Shown piece by piece: positions 15,933-24,087 of a stretch of 64,000 bases of DNA. The first letter of the stretch is position 1, and every line of letters starts with the position of its first letter. The notes below the pieces were generated by a model that made no database searches, had not been told where the DNA came from, and saw only the letters and a program-made list of their open reading frames with translations. Source of the DNA: an uncultured Clostridia bacterium (lineage in GTDB: Bacteria; Bacillota; Clostridia; Oscillospirales; Acutalibacteraceae); NCBI GenBank assembly GCA_945863885.1, contig CAMAZY010000009.1, forward strand, positions 18,926 through 82,925, written 5' to 3'. The position numbers and the translations under genes are program-made.

Positions 15933-15961
15933 ATTCTAACCTGTTAGAACGGATTTGTCAA
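15933..15961 (-). promoter_or_regulatory. blaI-blaR1 promoter overlapping operator 2
   Basis: On the minus strand TTGACA (15961-15956), 17 bp, TAGAAT (15938-15933). The palindrome TTCTAAC-CT-GTTAGAA (15934-15949) covers the -10 box and half the spacer, so repressor binding would block polymerase directly. Confidence 0.75.
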
Positions 15962-16024
15962 GGCTTTTTTTGCTTTTTCTTCGTCAAAAAGTAAAAAATC
16001 TGTCTGAATGTTACCCAAATCTTA

Positions 16025-16053
16025 TTGAATTTTGAAAATTGTTTTGCTATACT
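16025..16053 (+). promoter_or_regulatory. Promoter of the secreted metallophosphoesterase gene
   Basis: TTGAAT (16025-16030), 17 bp, TATACT (16048-16053). Confidence 0.55.
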
Positions 16054-16099
16054 AAAGCCAAACAGCAACCGAAAACGGCTGAAAAAGGAGGATTTCTCT

Positions 16100-16999
16100 A
16101 TGTATTTTGCTAAAATCCAAAAGCTTATCGCCCTGATCCTTGCAACCTTTTTTTTGATCGGTGTACCGATTCCGACCGATTCCTATGATGTCAAGGACAA
16201 GGACAGCTGTCTGATGAACTTTGCGGTTTTATCGGATGCTCACGTCGAAATGAACAACAACAACACCCGCAAGAGATTTGTCAGCGCTCTTTACGACGTC
16301 AAAAACTGCGCCACCGAAAATGATGCGCTTGTTTTCCTCGGCGACAACACCATGAGCGGACAGGTTGTCGAAAATCTGCTTTTTAACGGTCTGATTGATG
16401 TCATCAAGCCCGCTTCTTCCGTCTATACCGCCATGGGCAACCACGACACCGGCAACGGCGCCGGCGAAACGGTATTCGAAAAGCGTGCGGCGTATTTCTG
16501 GGACTGCTTCAACAGCTTTAACGGCACAAACGTGGAAGCACCCTATTATTACAGTCAGGAATTTGAACATGCCGTCTTTGCGTTTATGGCTTCCGAAGCC
16601 GACAATTCCGATATGCCGACAATTTCGGCTAAACAGGTTGAATGGCTTGACGGTGTGCTGACAAAGGCGGACGAAAAGGGTGTTCCCGCTTTCGTATTCT
16701 GCCACCATCCGCTTGACTTCATCGACGAAAACGGCGCAGAGCTTCTCTACGTTCTGATGCAGCATCACGATGTCTTCTTCATCAACGGTCACACCCACAC
16801 CAACGAGATTGAAACAAGGCAGTGGGGAGACGACACCTATAAGATCATTATTCCGAAGTGCACGGATTTACCGGCCGACGGAACACAGGACGACACCGGC
16901 GCAGGCTTACAGATTGAGGTTTACGAAAATGAAGTCGTCGTCAGAGCAAGACGCTTTGCCACTTCCGAGTGGCTCGGCGAATACCGCTTCCCGGTCTGA
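16100..16999 (+). CDS. Secreted calcineurin-like metallophosphoesterase
   Basis: A 299-residue protein with a signal peptide (about 1-25, LIALILATFFLIGVPIP) and a full metallophosphoesterase set: SDAHVE (metal ligands D and H), FLGDNT, MGNHDTGNG, CHHPLD and NGHTHTNE. It starts at ATG 16100 after AAAGGAGG. It is therefore a binuclear-metal phosphohydrolase acting outside the cell or at the cell surface, releasing phosphate from an unknown ester. It is shorter than 5'-nucleotidases and has no anchor motif. It stands alone, divergent from blaI. Confidence 0.9.
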   Translation: MYFAKIQKLIALILATFFLIGVPIPTDSYDVKDKDSCLMNFAVLSDAHVEMNNNNTRKRFVSALYDVKNCATENDALVFLGDNTMSGQVVENLLFNGLIDVIKPASSVYTAMGNHDTGNGAGETVFEKRAAYFWDCFNSFNGTNVEAPYYYSQEFEHAVFAFMASEADNSDMPTISAKQVEWLDGVLTKADEKGVPAFVFCHHPLDFIDENGAELLYVLMQHHDVFFINGHTHTNEIETRQWGDDTYKIIIPKCTDLPADGTQDDTGAGLQIEVYENEVVVRARRFATSEWLGEYRFPV

Positions 17000-17174
17000 C
17001 GAAAAATGAAGCACACCTTCGGTGCATGAAGCGGCGCAGAGCGCCATGAAGCGTGCCCGGTGAGATATCAGACATCAGAAGTCAGAGGTCAGAAATCGGG
17101 CCGGTTTATGACGGCAAAATGAAGCGTGGGGACATTGCGGTCGCGGCGCACCGATTCATGAAGCAATAATTTTT

Positions 17175-17203
17175 ACCCGCAGAGGAAGCGTTCCCCTGCG
17201 GGT
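17175..17203. terminator. Hairpin after the phosphoesterase gene
   Basis: ACCCGCAG / CTGCGGGT stem with A/T-rich sides, about 175 bases past the stop; a probable terminator. The stretch 17000-17170 before it shows no gene, only direct 'GAAGC' and 'CAGA' repeats. Confidence 0.5.
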
Positions 17204-17236
17204 AGTTTGTTGATGATAAGTGACGGAAAGTGTTAG

Positions 17237-17353
17237 ACCCCTCTGTCGCCCTGCGACATCTCCCCTTTCAGGGGAGAATCATTATACAACTAACTTGATG
17301 AAAAATTTTTCTCCCCTGAAAGGGGAGATGTCAGCTTTGCTGACAGAAGGGTT
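17237..17353. repeat. Palindromic intergenic element (ACCCCTCTGTC..CTCCCC type)
   Basis: Arms ACCCCTCTGTCGCCCTGCG-ACATCTCCCCTTT and its near-complement (AAAGGGGAGATGTC..GACAGAAGGGT) flank a 40-base A/T-rich core. Related copies or halves lie near 35697-35748, 35850-35905, 36422-36466 and 37851-37967. No ORF inside. Confidence 0.8.
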
Positions 17354-17600
17354 CCAAGGCGGCCGGGTGCGGCGCAGCCGCACATCAGCCGTTGCCGTTG
17401 GCAACGGCTGATACAAAACCGTAGGTTTTGCCGGCCGCCGTCCGGCCGTAGGCAGAGGCCTGCCCGAAGCCACCCGACTTTCCGACACTTATGATCTACA
17501 AGCTTCCCGACACAAAAAAGCCGTTTCTGCGGCCGACGGCTTCCCTTTAGCACCGTGTCCCCCGCGACCACAATTTTTCATTTTTCATTCTTCATTTTTC
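17354..17600. repeat. GC-rich compound repeat, copy A
   Basis: Starts with CAAGGCGGCCGGGTGCGGC and contains several small palindromes (GCGGCTGCGCC-type, GCCGTTGCC..GGCAACGGC, AAAACCGTAGGTTTT). It ends with CCGCGACCACAATTTTTCATT. Inverted copies lie at about 37630-37850 and 45355-45580. Together with the adjacent palindromic element it fills the gap between the phosphoesterase and the carrier protein gene. Confidence 0.75.
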
Positions 17601-17648
17601 ATTAAAAAAAGCCGCTCCTGTCGGAACAGCCTTTTGTTGTTGCCTTTT

Positions 17649-17864
17649 TTATTTCCGGCTTTCGATATACTCTGCCATTTCGCCGACAGTCTTGTACTTG
17701 ACAAAGTCGGCAGGTTCAAGCTTGACGCCGAGCTCGGTTTTGATTTCGTCAATCATGCAGACCGTGTCAAAGGAGCTGAGGCCTAAGTCCTTTTTAAAGC
17801 TCGTCTTTGCGGTGATTTCGTCCGCTTCAACGTAATTTTCGATAATTGCAATAAGTTCCTGCAT
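17649..17864 (-). CDS. Acyl carrier protein (operon A)
   Basis: A 71-residue carrier protein. The phosphopantetheine site is DLGLSSFDT with Ser31 in the position of the usual DSL serine. Helix I (ELIAIIENYVE) and helices II-IV (VCMIDEIKTELGV, FVKYKTVGEMAEYIESRK) fit the four-helix ACP/PCP fold. It is the last gene of a four-gene operon, with its ATG overlapping the stop of the condensation-type gene (TAATG). It presumably carries an acyl or aminoacyl group between the ligases and the condensation-type enzyme. It is not the housekeeping fatty acid ACP, judging by context. Confidence 0.9.
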   Translation of the reverse strand: MQELIAIIENYVEADEITAKTSFKKDLGLSSFDTVCMIDEIKTELGVKLEPADFVKYKTVGEMAEYIESRK

Positions 17865-19309
17865 TATTTTCCGTTCCTTTCTTCGTCTGTAATGGCCGCC
17901 TTGTCAAGAATATCGCCGACTTTCATTTCGGGGTTCTCTGTTCCGAGTAACAGTGCGTCACGCAGAACACGGAAGAATACCGTAAGGTCGTACGTCGGGT
18001 CGGGCGTCTTCCGGTATTCAAAGACAAACTCGAGTCCGCCGTCCTCGGCTCTGTGGCGTGCGGTGATGTAAAGCGGAATCATCGAAGCGCCGTTGTTGTA
18101 CCATACGCCCTTTGCCGTTCTTGCGGTTTCTTCGTCAAGATTCGGGATAATCATCAGCGGCTGATAGGAGAAGCCGACGCTGTCATAGGTCGAATCGGGA
18201 AGCGCCGTTTTCGGCATCGACTGATGACGAAGGGCAAGCATTTCCCAGAAGCCTAAGCTGCAATGAGAATAGATCTCGTTTTGTACTTCCTCGATTTCTT
18301 CGATTGCCGCCTTGAACGACGTTTCGGGAGAAACAATGCTTCTCATCGGGAAGAAGTTGATGCGGATACCGCCGGATTTCTTTTCATTGAGGTTGCCGCG
18401 GCGGTTGACGATCATCTTGAACGATACGTCCTGCTCATTGTCGTTGAAAACGGAAAGAGCGGTACGAAGAGCCATCGAAAGCGTAGCGCAGACGGAAAGC
18501 CCGTTCTTTTCGCACATATCGAAAATCTTCTGCGTCTCTTCAGCCGTCAGGTCGAAAATTTCAAGTCCCGCTTCGGGGGAGCCGGAGTGAATATCGCAGT
18601 AACGGCGGTCGGGATAGGTTTCTCTTTGCTTTTTCAGACGGTTATCCAAAAGATAGTCGGTGAAAATCGGCTCCGTCGTCGTCGCAAGAGAATCGTACCA
18701 GTATTTTTTATCCGCTTCGTACTGCTCGGACTTCATGTAGGCAAGCTCTTTCATAAGTGCCGGAACATACGGACGCATCGGCTTCGGATATGCCGTGCCC
18801 TTTACATAATGAAGATAGATTTCCATGATGTCCTTGAGGAAAATCTTCGTCGAATATGCGTCCATCGCAAGATGCTGAAGCTTGAACAGCAGTCCGTTGT
18901 AGCCGTCGGCGAGCTTGACAAGCCAGATTTTGTGAAGCTCACAATAGAACATCGGCACGGGACCGTGCGTGATTTCCTTAAGTTTTTCGTGCGCTTCTTT
19001 AAGGGAGACGCCGCTCATATCGAGCGTTTCGATTTCCATTTCGGTCTCCGGGGTGATGTACTGAAGCACCTTGTAGGTTTCGTCCGGCGCAAAACGCATT
19101 CTCATTGTGTCGCAGCGGCCGATCGCTTCATAAACGGACTTTTTCATGATGTCAAAGTCCATTTCGCCTTTCCAGTAATAGCCGGAGCCGATGTTGTTGA
19201 CAAGGGCGTCCTGACCGTACTGTATCGAGCAGGCAAACATAAACTGCTGCGGAATGGAGATCGGGTAAGCGGTTACGGTTTCACCGTTCGGTAACGTTTT
19301 CTGAATCAT
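17864..19309 (-). CDS. Free-standing condensation-domain-type acyltransferase, paralog 1
   Basis: A 481-residue cytoplasmic protein resembling NRPS condensation domains and the related PapA/wax-ester acyltransferases. The HHxxxD active-site motif appears as QHLAMD at 145-150: the catalytic second His and the Asp are kept, while the first His is Gln. A DFEL-like region (ISFKMIVNRRGN near 290) and the bridging C-terminal half (NFFPMR, then GFSYQP) are also typical. It would join a carrier-bound acyl group to an amine or alcohol. Start and stop overlap its neighbours, so it is translationally coupled to the AMP ligase and ACP. Product unknown. Confidence 0.8.
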   Translation of the reverse strand: MIQKTLPNGETVTAYPISIPQQFMFACSIQYGQDALVNNIGSGYYWKGEMDFDIMKKSVYEAIGRCDTMRMRFAPDETYKVLQYITPETEMEIETLDMSGVSLKEAHEKLKEITHGPVPMFYCELHKIWLVKLADGYNGLLFKLQHLAMDAYSTKIFLKDIMEIYLHYVKGTAYPKPMRPYVPALMKELAYMKSEQYEADKKYWYDSLATTTEPIFTDYLLDNRLKKQRETYPDRRYCDIHSGSPEAGLEIFDLTAEETQKIFDMCEKNGLSVCATLSMALRTALSVFNDNEQDVSFKMIVNRRGNLNEKKSGGIRINFFPMRSIVSPETSFKAAIEEIEEVQNEIYSHCSLGFWEMLALRHQSMPKTALPDSTYDSVGFSYQPLMIIPNLDEETARTAKGVWYNNGASMIPLYITARHRAEDGGLEFVFEYRKTPDPTYDLTVFFRVLRDALLLGTENPEMKVGDILDKAAITDEERNGK

Positions 19310-20859
19310 TTCTTTCCCTCGTTTCTGAAATAAAATTCTGTTCTCTTGATTTTTCCCGATGATGTTCTTGCAAAAGGCTTCGGACTGATCCGGAACGTGC
19401 TGATCTGCTCATCGGAGGGGGATTCAACGTTGACACGGTCAACGATTTTTTCGATTTCACCCTCGATGTCCTCGATTTCGTGCGCCTTTGCAAATTCATG
19501 GTCGGGATAGATTTCGGCGATGATATTGTCGTTTTCGGCGTAGACAACGATTTCCTTGATAACGCCGTCGTCCACGAAGCGGTTTTCGATTCGTTCGGGC
19601 GGAATGTTTTCGCCGTTGGAAAGCACCATCAGGTTTTTCTTCCGTCCGACAAGATAGATGTGGTCGTCCTCAAGATAGCCGAGGTCGCCCGTATGAAGCC
19701 AGCCGTCCTCGGTAAAGGCTTCCTTGGTCGCTTCGGGCTTTTTATAATAGCCGAGCATAACGGACGGACCTTTGACCTGAATTTCACCGTCAACCGTCCG
19801 CACCTCGTCAACGCCCAAAAGCTTACCGTTCGAATACTTGCAGACGTCGGAGAAGTCCGAGGTCGAAACACGGGGACTGCATTCGCTCATGCCGTAGCCC
19901 TGACGGGCGGTGATGCCGTACTTTTCGAATTCGTCAATCAGCGCACCGCTTAAAAAGGCGCTTCCGGCAATCATTCTCCGGAATTTCTTGCCGACAATCA
20001 GCTCTGCGGCCTCTCGCTTGGAAAGCTCAGGGTGATTTCTTTCGGCAATCTTTATCTTGGTAAGAATCGATTTGCAGATAGCCGGAACGATTCGCATAAT
20101 CGTCGGCTGATACGCCAAGAAATTCTTATACATATTCGGGAGTGCACCGTTGAGACACAGCGTTCCGCCGTCATAAAGCGTTTTTAAAACGTCGCACGCA
20201 TAGCAGAAAACGTGATGCATCGGGAGGATCGAGAAGCTGACATCATCGTCGTCCATGTTGTATGCTTTGTATGAGCTGTTGGCGGCAAGGTTGTGGTTCG
20301 AGAGCATAACGCCCTTGCGGACGCCCGTTGTGCCCGAAGTATAGATGATCAGCGCCATTTTGTCGGGATCAATCTCTACATCGGAAAGCGAAGCATATTC
20401 GGAAGCGGAGTTGTACTTTTCAAATACCTCATCGAACCATTTCCAATTACCGAGAGAAACAACCTGTTTAAGACCCTTGTACTGTTTTTTGATTTCTTCG
20501 GCTCTTTCGGAAAAGTCGTCCTCGCAAAACAGCATTTCGATATCGGCGTCGTCGAACAGCTCGCAGGCCTCCTTGACGGTGATGTCCGGCGCAAAGGGAA
20601 CAACGACGTTTCCGCTGAAAATCATGCCGGTCAGGCATGCGATGTATTCGTAGCTGGTTTTGCCGATAAAGGCGATGTGCATTCTTCTCGGGTCAACCGA
20701 ACGGATATAGCGGCAAACGGCAAGGCAGTCCTCGTAAAACCCGGTGTACGATTTTTCAAAATACTGCTCACCGCGAAAAAAACGGCAAAACGGCTTGTTG
20801 TTGAATTTTCCAGCAGCGTAGGAAGCAAGCTGCCTTACTGTCAGAATCTCTTCACTCAT
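19306..20859 (-). CDS. Adenylate-forming acyl ligase 2 (operon A)
   Basis: A 517-residue ANL-superfamily enzyme. Motifs: P-loop TSGTTGVRKG at 174-183, QGYGMSECSP (about 315), HTGDLGYLEDDHIYLVGRKK (about 390), LSNGENIPPERIE hinge, and the catalytic C-terminal Lys in TSSGKIKR. It activates a carboxylic acid as acyl-AMP, and then loads CoA or a carrier protein. It is closest in look to long-chain fatty acyl ligases rather than amino acid A domains, but the substrate cannot be read from sequence. It overlaps the ligase before it and the condensation gene after it by four bases each. The neighbouring ACP is the natural acceptor. Confidence 0.9.
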   Translation of the reverse strand: MSEEILTVRQLASYAAGKFNNKPFCRFFRGEQYFEKSYTGFYEDCLAVCRYIRSVDPRRMHIAFIGKTSYEYIACLTGMIFSGNVVVPFAPDITVKEACELFDDADIEMLFCEDDFSERAEEIKKQYKGLKQVVSLGNWKWFDEVFEKYNSASEYASLSDVEIDPDKMALIIYTSGTTGVRKGVMLSNHNLAANSSYKAYNMDDDDVSFSILPMHHVFCYACDVLKTLYDGGTLCLNGALPNMYKNFLAYQPTIMRIVPAICKSILTKIKIAERNHPELSKREAAELIVGKKFRRMIAGSAFLSGALIDEFEKYGITARQGYGMSECSPRVSTSDFSDVCKYSNGKLLGVDEVRTVDGEIQVKGPSVMLGYYKKPEATKEAFTEDGWLHTGDLGYLEDDHIYLVGRKKNLMVLSNGENIPPERIENRFVDDGVIKEIVVYAENDNIIAEIYPDHEFAKAHEIEDIEGEIEKIVDRVNVESPSDEQISTFRISPKPFARTSSGKIKRTEFYFRNEGKK

Positions 20860-22517
20860 GCCTTTACCTCGTCCTTATACTCTCTCTTGATTTTCAACGT
20901 TGTCGTCTTCGGGAATTCGGTGTCTCTTGTCTTAATGCTGTGAATCCGTTTGTAGACCGGGAAGGTCTTGTTGACCTCGGCAACGTCCTTTTTAATCTGT
21001 TCCTTTGCGTTTTCGCAAAGCGTTTCGTCAAGGAAGAATTCGGCGGTCAGCAGGTCGTTTTCGCCGTAGACCAGAACCTCCTTGACATATTCAATCTTGC
21101 CGAGCTGATCCTCAAGCTCTTCAGGGGAGACGTTTTTGCCGTTGGAAAGAACAATCAGGTTCTTCTTTCTTCCGACAAAGAAGAGGTAGCCGTCCTCGTC
21201 CATGTAGCCGAAGTCGCCCGTCTTGAACCAGTCGCCGTCAAAGACGGAAGCGGTCGCTTCGGGATCCTCGTAGTAGCCCATCATGACGTTTTCGCCGCGG
21301 ACATAGATTTCGCCGACGCCGTCCTCGTCCGGGTCGTTGATTTTCACTTCACAGCAGCTCATCGGTCTGCCGCAGGAGCCGAACTTGTGGTTGAGCTGAG
21401 TGTTGAAGGTAACACCCGGGGAGCATTCGGTCGTTCCGTAAGCGCCGAGAATATCAACGCCGAGATCGGTCAGACCCTTTTCATATTTCGGGTCGAGGTA
21501 GGCACCGCCGCATACGATGTATTCCAGTTCGCCGCCCATACCGGCGATAACCTCCTTGAACAGCTTGCGTCTGACATCAATGCCGTGCTTGTAAAGGAAG
21601 TTGCTGATTTTAAGACCTTTCTTGAGCTTATCGGCTCTTCCGCTCTTTTCGGCGGTACGCCATACCGTCTTATAAATGGTTTCAACAAGAAGCGGAACAC
21701 CTGCCATATTCTGCGGATGATACTTTTTCATATCGGTCGGGATATCCTTGAGACTGCGGCAGATGTAGCCCCAGCAGTGAATGGTTTCGGTATGGAAAAC
21801 ATTGATAAGAAGAAGTGCGCTTGCCCAGGCAAAAAGGTGATTCATCGGCAAAAATCCGATGGCGTGCGTGCCCTGAATTTCTTTTGCGGAAGCGATGGCG
21901 GACGCCATGATGTTCTTGTGGCTTAACATAACGCCCTTGCTTCTGCCCGTTGTACCGGAGGTGAATACGATCGTTGCAAGATCCTCGGGCTTCGGGGCGT
22001 GTTCAAGATAGCACGGGTTGCCGCTGTCGATATCGGCGTGACCCTCCTTGATAATCTCGTCAAAATCGCTGATTTTTATGTAATGGGTAATCACAACGCC
22101 GTCCGCCTTTTTCATCTTTTCAACGGTTTCGGCAAAATCGTCCGAATAGTAAACAGCGTCGCATTTGCTTCGTCTCATGATGTCAATTAAATCATCGTCG
22201 GTGAGCTTCGGGTCAAGAGGAATCGTGACATACCGGCCCGACATCAGCGAATAGAAGCAGGCGATCCAGTAATAGCTGTTTTCGCTTAAGATCGCAACCT
22301 TTTTCCCGTCAAGACCGTTTTTGTAAAGATACTGACCTAAGCCCACGGTGTCGTACCAGACCTCGTTAAAGGTTTTGGTTCTTTCCTTGGTACGGGTTTC
22401 CAGGTAAACATACTGCTTGTTGTCGCCGCCGTGCTCATGACCGTATTCGATCAGTTCACGGACGGTTTTCAGGTCGGGCACTTCTTTGAATATGTACTTC
22501 GATTTCTTGTCAGCCAT
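20856..22517 (-). CDS. Adenylate-forming acyl ligase 1 (operon A)
   Basis: A 553-residue ANL-superfamily enzyme. The ATG at 22517 has AAAGGAG upstream and is preferred over an upstream frame start. Motifs: TSGTTGRSKG at 186-195, GAYGTTECSPG, KTGDFGYMDEDGYLFFVGRKK, LSNGKNVSPEELE, and the Lys in TTLKIKREY near the end. It looks like a long-chain acyl-CoA/ACP ligase. With a second ligase downstream, the operon may activate two different acids, or one may supply CoA and the other the carrier protein. It is the first gene of the operon, under the promoter at 22619-22647 and divergent from the LysR gene. Confidence 0.9.
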   Translation of the reverse strand: MADKKSKYIFKEVPDLKTVRELIEYGHEHGGDNKQYVYLETRTKERTKTFNEVWYDTVGLGQYLYKNGLDGKKVAILSENSYYWIACFYSLMSGRYVTIPLDPKLTDDDLIDIMRRSKCDAVYYSDDFAETVEKMKKADGVVITHYIKISDFDEIIKEGHADIDSGNPCYLEHAPKPEDLATIVFTSGTTGRSKGVMLSHKNIMASAIASAKEIQGTHAIGFLPMNHLFAWASALLLINVFHTETIHCWGYICRSLKDIPTDMKKYHPQNMAGVPLLVETIYKTVWRTAEKSGRADKLKKGLKISNFLYKHGIDVRRKLFKEVIAGMGGELEYIVCGGAYLDPKYEKGLTDLGVDILGAYGTTECSPGVTFNTQLNHKFGSCGRPMSCCEVKINDPDEDGVGEIYVRGENVMMGYYEDPEATASVFDGDWFKTGDFGYMDEDGYLFFVGRKKNLIVLSNGKNVSPEELEDQLGKIEYVKEVLVYGENDLLTAEFFLDETLCENAKEQIKKDVAEVNKTFPVYKRIHSIKTRDTEFPKTTTLKIKREYKDEVKA

Positions 22518-22618
22518 AACAGAGCTCCTTTTCATTCAATCAAAATTCCGCCGGACAAAGTTCGAAACGAAGCGCAAACTCCATCTTGCTTCTTCGTTCC
22601 GGCTCGGCTTTTTCTATT

Positions 22619-22647
22619 ATTATACTAACTTTTTCGTCCGCCGTCAA
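22619..22647 (-). promoter_or_regulatory. Promoter of the ligase-condensation-ACP operon
   Basis: On the minus strand TTGACG (22647-22642), 17 bp, TATAAT (22624-22619). The rest of the 400-bp divergent region (22650-22860) is A/T-rich and carries repeated ATTCATAAAAAA and AAAATTAACAAAT words near 22670-22700 and 22790-22815, possible LysR sites. Confidence 0.65.
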
Positions 22648-22863
22648 CCGCTTTCCGACAGAAAATTAACAAATTGTAACCCGTTCATAATATATTCATA
22701 AAAAACGAACGTTTCCGCATACAAAATCTAAAATAGTGTTAGTCTCAGTCAAAATACTGTTACACTTCAAGGACAATTGTACTAAATCAATTCATAAAAA
22801 ATTAACAAATGAATTCGTCAATGCCTGTTCTTTATATACAATTTTGTTTCTTTTGTATACGAA

Positions 22864-22892
22864 TTGACAATCCGGGTCGGAAAGACTATACT
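22864..22892 (+). promoter_or_regulatory. Promoter of the LysR-family gene
   Basis: TTGACA (22864-22869), 17 bp, TATACT (22887-22892), giving a very short leader before the ribosome site AAAGGGG at 22915-22921. Confidence 0.75.
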
Positions 22893-22929
22893 GTAAGCAC
22901 AATCCGCAGAGAAGAAAGGGGCGATTCCC

Positions 22930-23814
22930 ACGGATACAAAGAAGCTTGAAGTGCTGATAAACGCCGTGGATCTCGGAAGCATCACCAAAACGGCTAAAGT
23001 GATGGGCTTTACCCAATCGGGTATCACAAAAATGATAAGCTCACTGGAAAAGGAATTCGGCTTTCCGCTTTTGAAAAGAAGCCGGAACGGAGTTGTGCCC
23101 TCGGCCGAGGGGGAACGGATCCTTCCGACAATTCGGGCGATGCTCGTGCACGCCGATAAGCTTGAAAAAGAGATCTCACTCATCAGACAGAAAAAGAACA
23201 GCTCCATCCGGGTCTGTGCGTATACGAGTATGCTGATGCACTGGCTTCCGTTTATCGTGAAAAAGTTCCATGAAAAGCTTCCCGATGTTGCAATCGAGAT
23301 GAGCTCGTGTACGCTTGAGGGCGCCTATGAAAAGGTGGAAAGCGGAGAAGTCGATTTAGCCTTTGCGAGCCGGCAGGACTATCAGGGCTTTGAATTTATC
23401 CATCTGCGGGACGATCCGCTTCTTGCGATTTTGCCGGACAGTCCGGAATTTGCCGGCCTTACGGCGTTTCCGATAAAAAATTACGACAACCGGGATTTCA
23501 TCATGCCGTATTACGGCTTTGATAAAGATATTGTCCGCTTCTTTGAACGCGAAAATGTCAGACCGAACATCGAGCCGGCCTATGTCGACGACCCGACGGT
23601 TGTTTTTATGGTTGAACACGGGATGGGTATCAGTATGCTGTCCGAGCTTGTTATGCACGGAAACCGGAACGACGTCATCAGTCTTCCGCTTGTTCCGGCG
23701 GCACACCGGGAGCTTGTTATCTGTCTCAAGTCGTTCAAAAATGCTCCTCCGGCCGTGAAGGTCTTTGTGTCTTCGGCGGTGGAAGCAATCGGAGAAATAT
23801 ATGCCGATTCATGA
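22930..23814 (+). CDS. LysR-family regulator with apparent non-AUG (ACG) start
   Basis: The protein is 294 residues if started at ACG 22930. The helix-turn-helix reads KKLEVLINAVDLGSITKTAK, then TQSGITKMISSLEKEFG, followed by a periplasmic-binding-like effector domain from about residue 95. The family normally starts two to four residues before KLEVL. No ATG, GTG or TTG exists there; the frame is closed by a TAA at 22894. AAAGGGG lies nine bases before ACG. GTG at 22951 would remove the first part of the DNA-binding domain. The gene is divergent from the ligase operon, the classic placement of a LysR gene beside its target. The liv operon downstream is another candidate. Confidence 0.85.
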   Translation, partial: TDTKKLEVLINAVDLGSITKTAKVMGFTQSGITKMISSLEKEFGFPLLKRSRNGVVPSAEGERILPTIRAMLVHADKLEKEISLIRQKKNSSIRVCAYTSMLMHWLPFIVKKFHEKLPDVAIEMSSCTLEGAYEKVESGEVDLAFASRQDYQGFEFIHLRDDPLLAILPDSPEFAGLTAFPIKNYDNRDFIMPYYGFDKDIVRFFERENVRPNIEPAYVDDPTVVFMVEHGMGISMLSELVMHGNRNDVISLPLVPAAHRELVICLKSFKNAPPAVKVFVSSAVEAIGEIYADS

Positions 23815-23979
23815 GTGTTATATGACAAAACGTCATGGAATTTTCCGGCAGATTTTTATCCGGCGAACAAAAAGACGGCGCTCTTTTGCGAAAATATGAC
23901 AAATTCCTTGTTGATTTTGTATAATTTTACCTGATAATTTTGTCAAACTTGTGCAGTCCTATAAAAAATCATTTTGTTG

Positions 23980-24008
23980 TTGACAATAACAAAATGTAAT
24001 GCTATAAT
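23980..24008 (+). promoter_or_regulatory. Promoter of the liv operon
   Basis: TTGACA (23980-23985), 17 bp, TATAAT (24003-24008), both perfect. The leader contains a hairpin around 24018-24051 (GGAGA / TCTCC core). Confidence 0.85.
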
Positions 24009-24087
24009 TCTTTCAACATATTCGGAGACGATCGGTTCTCCTCAATATGAAAAAACAAATCTTTTAAAAAGAAAGGTTATGATTCCA

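Noticed and set aside
18263..19294. 343-codon open frame on the plus strand
   Set aside because: Antisense to the condensation-type gene; no start site or domain.
20940..21926. 328-codon open frame on the plus strand
   Set aside because: Antisense to acyl ligase 1, which has all ANL motifs.
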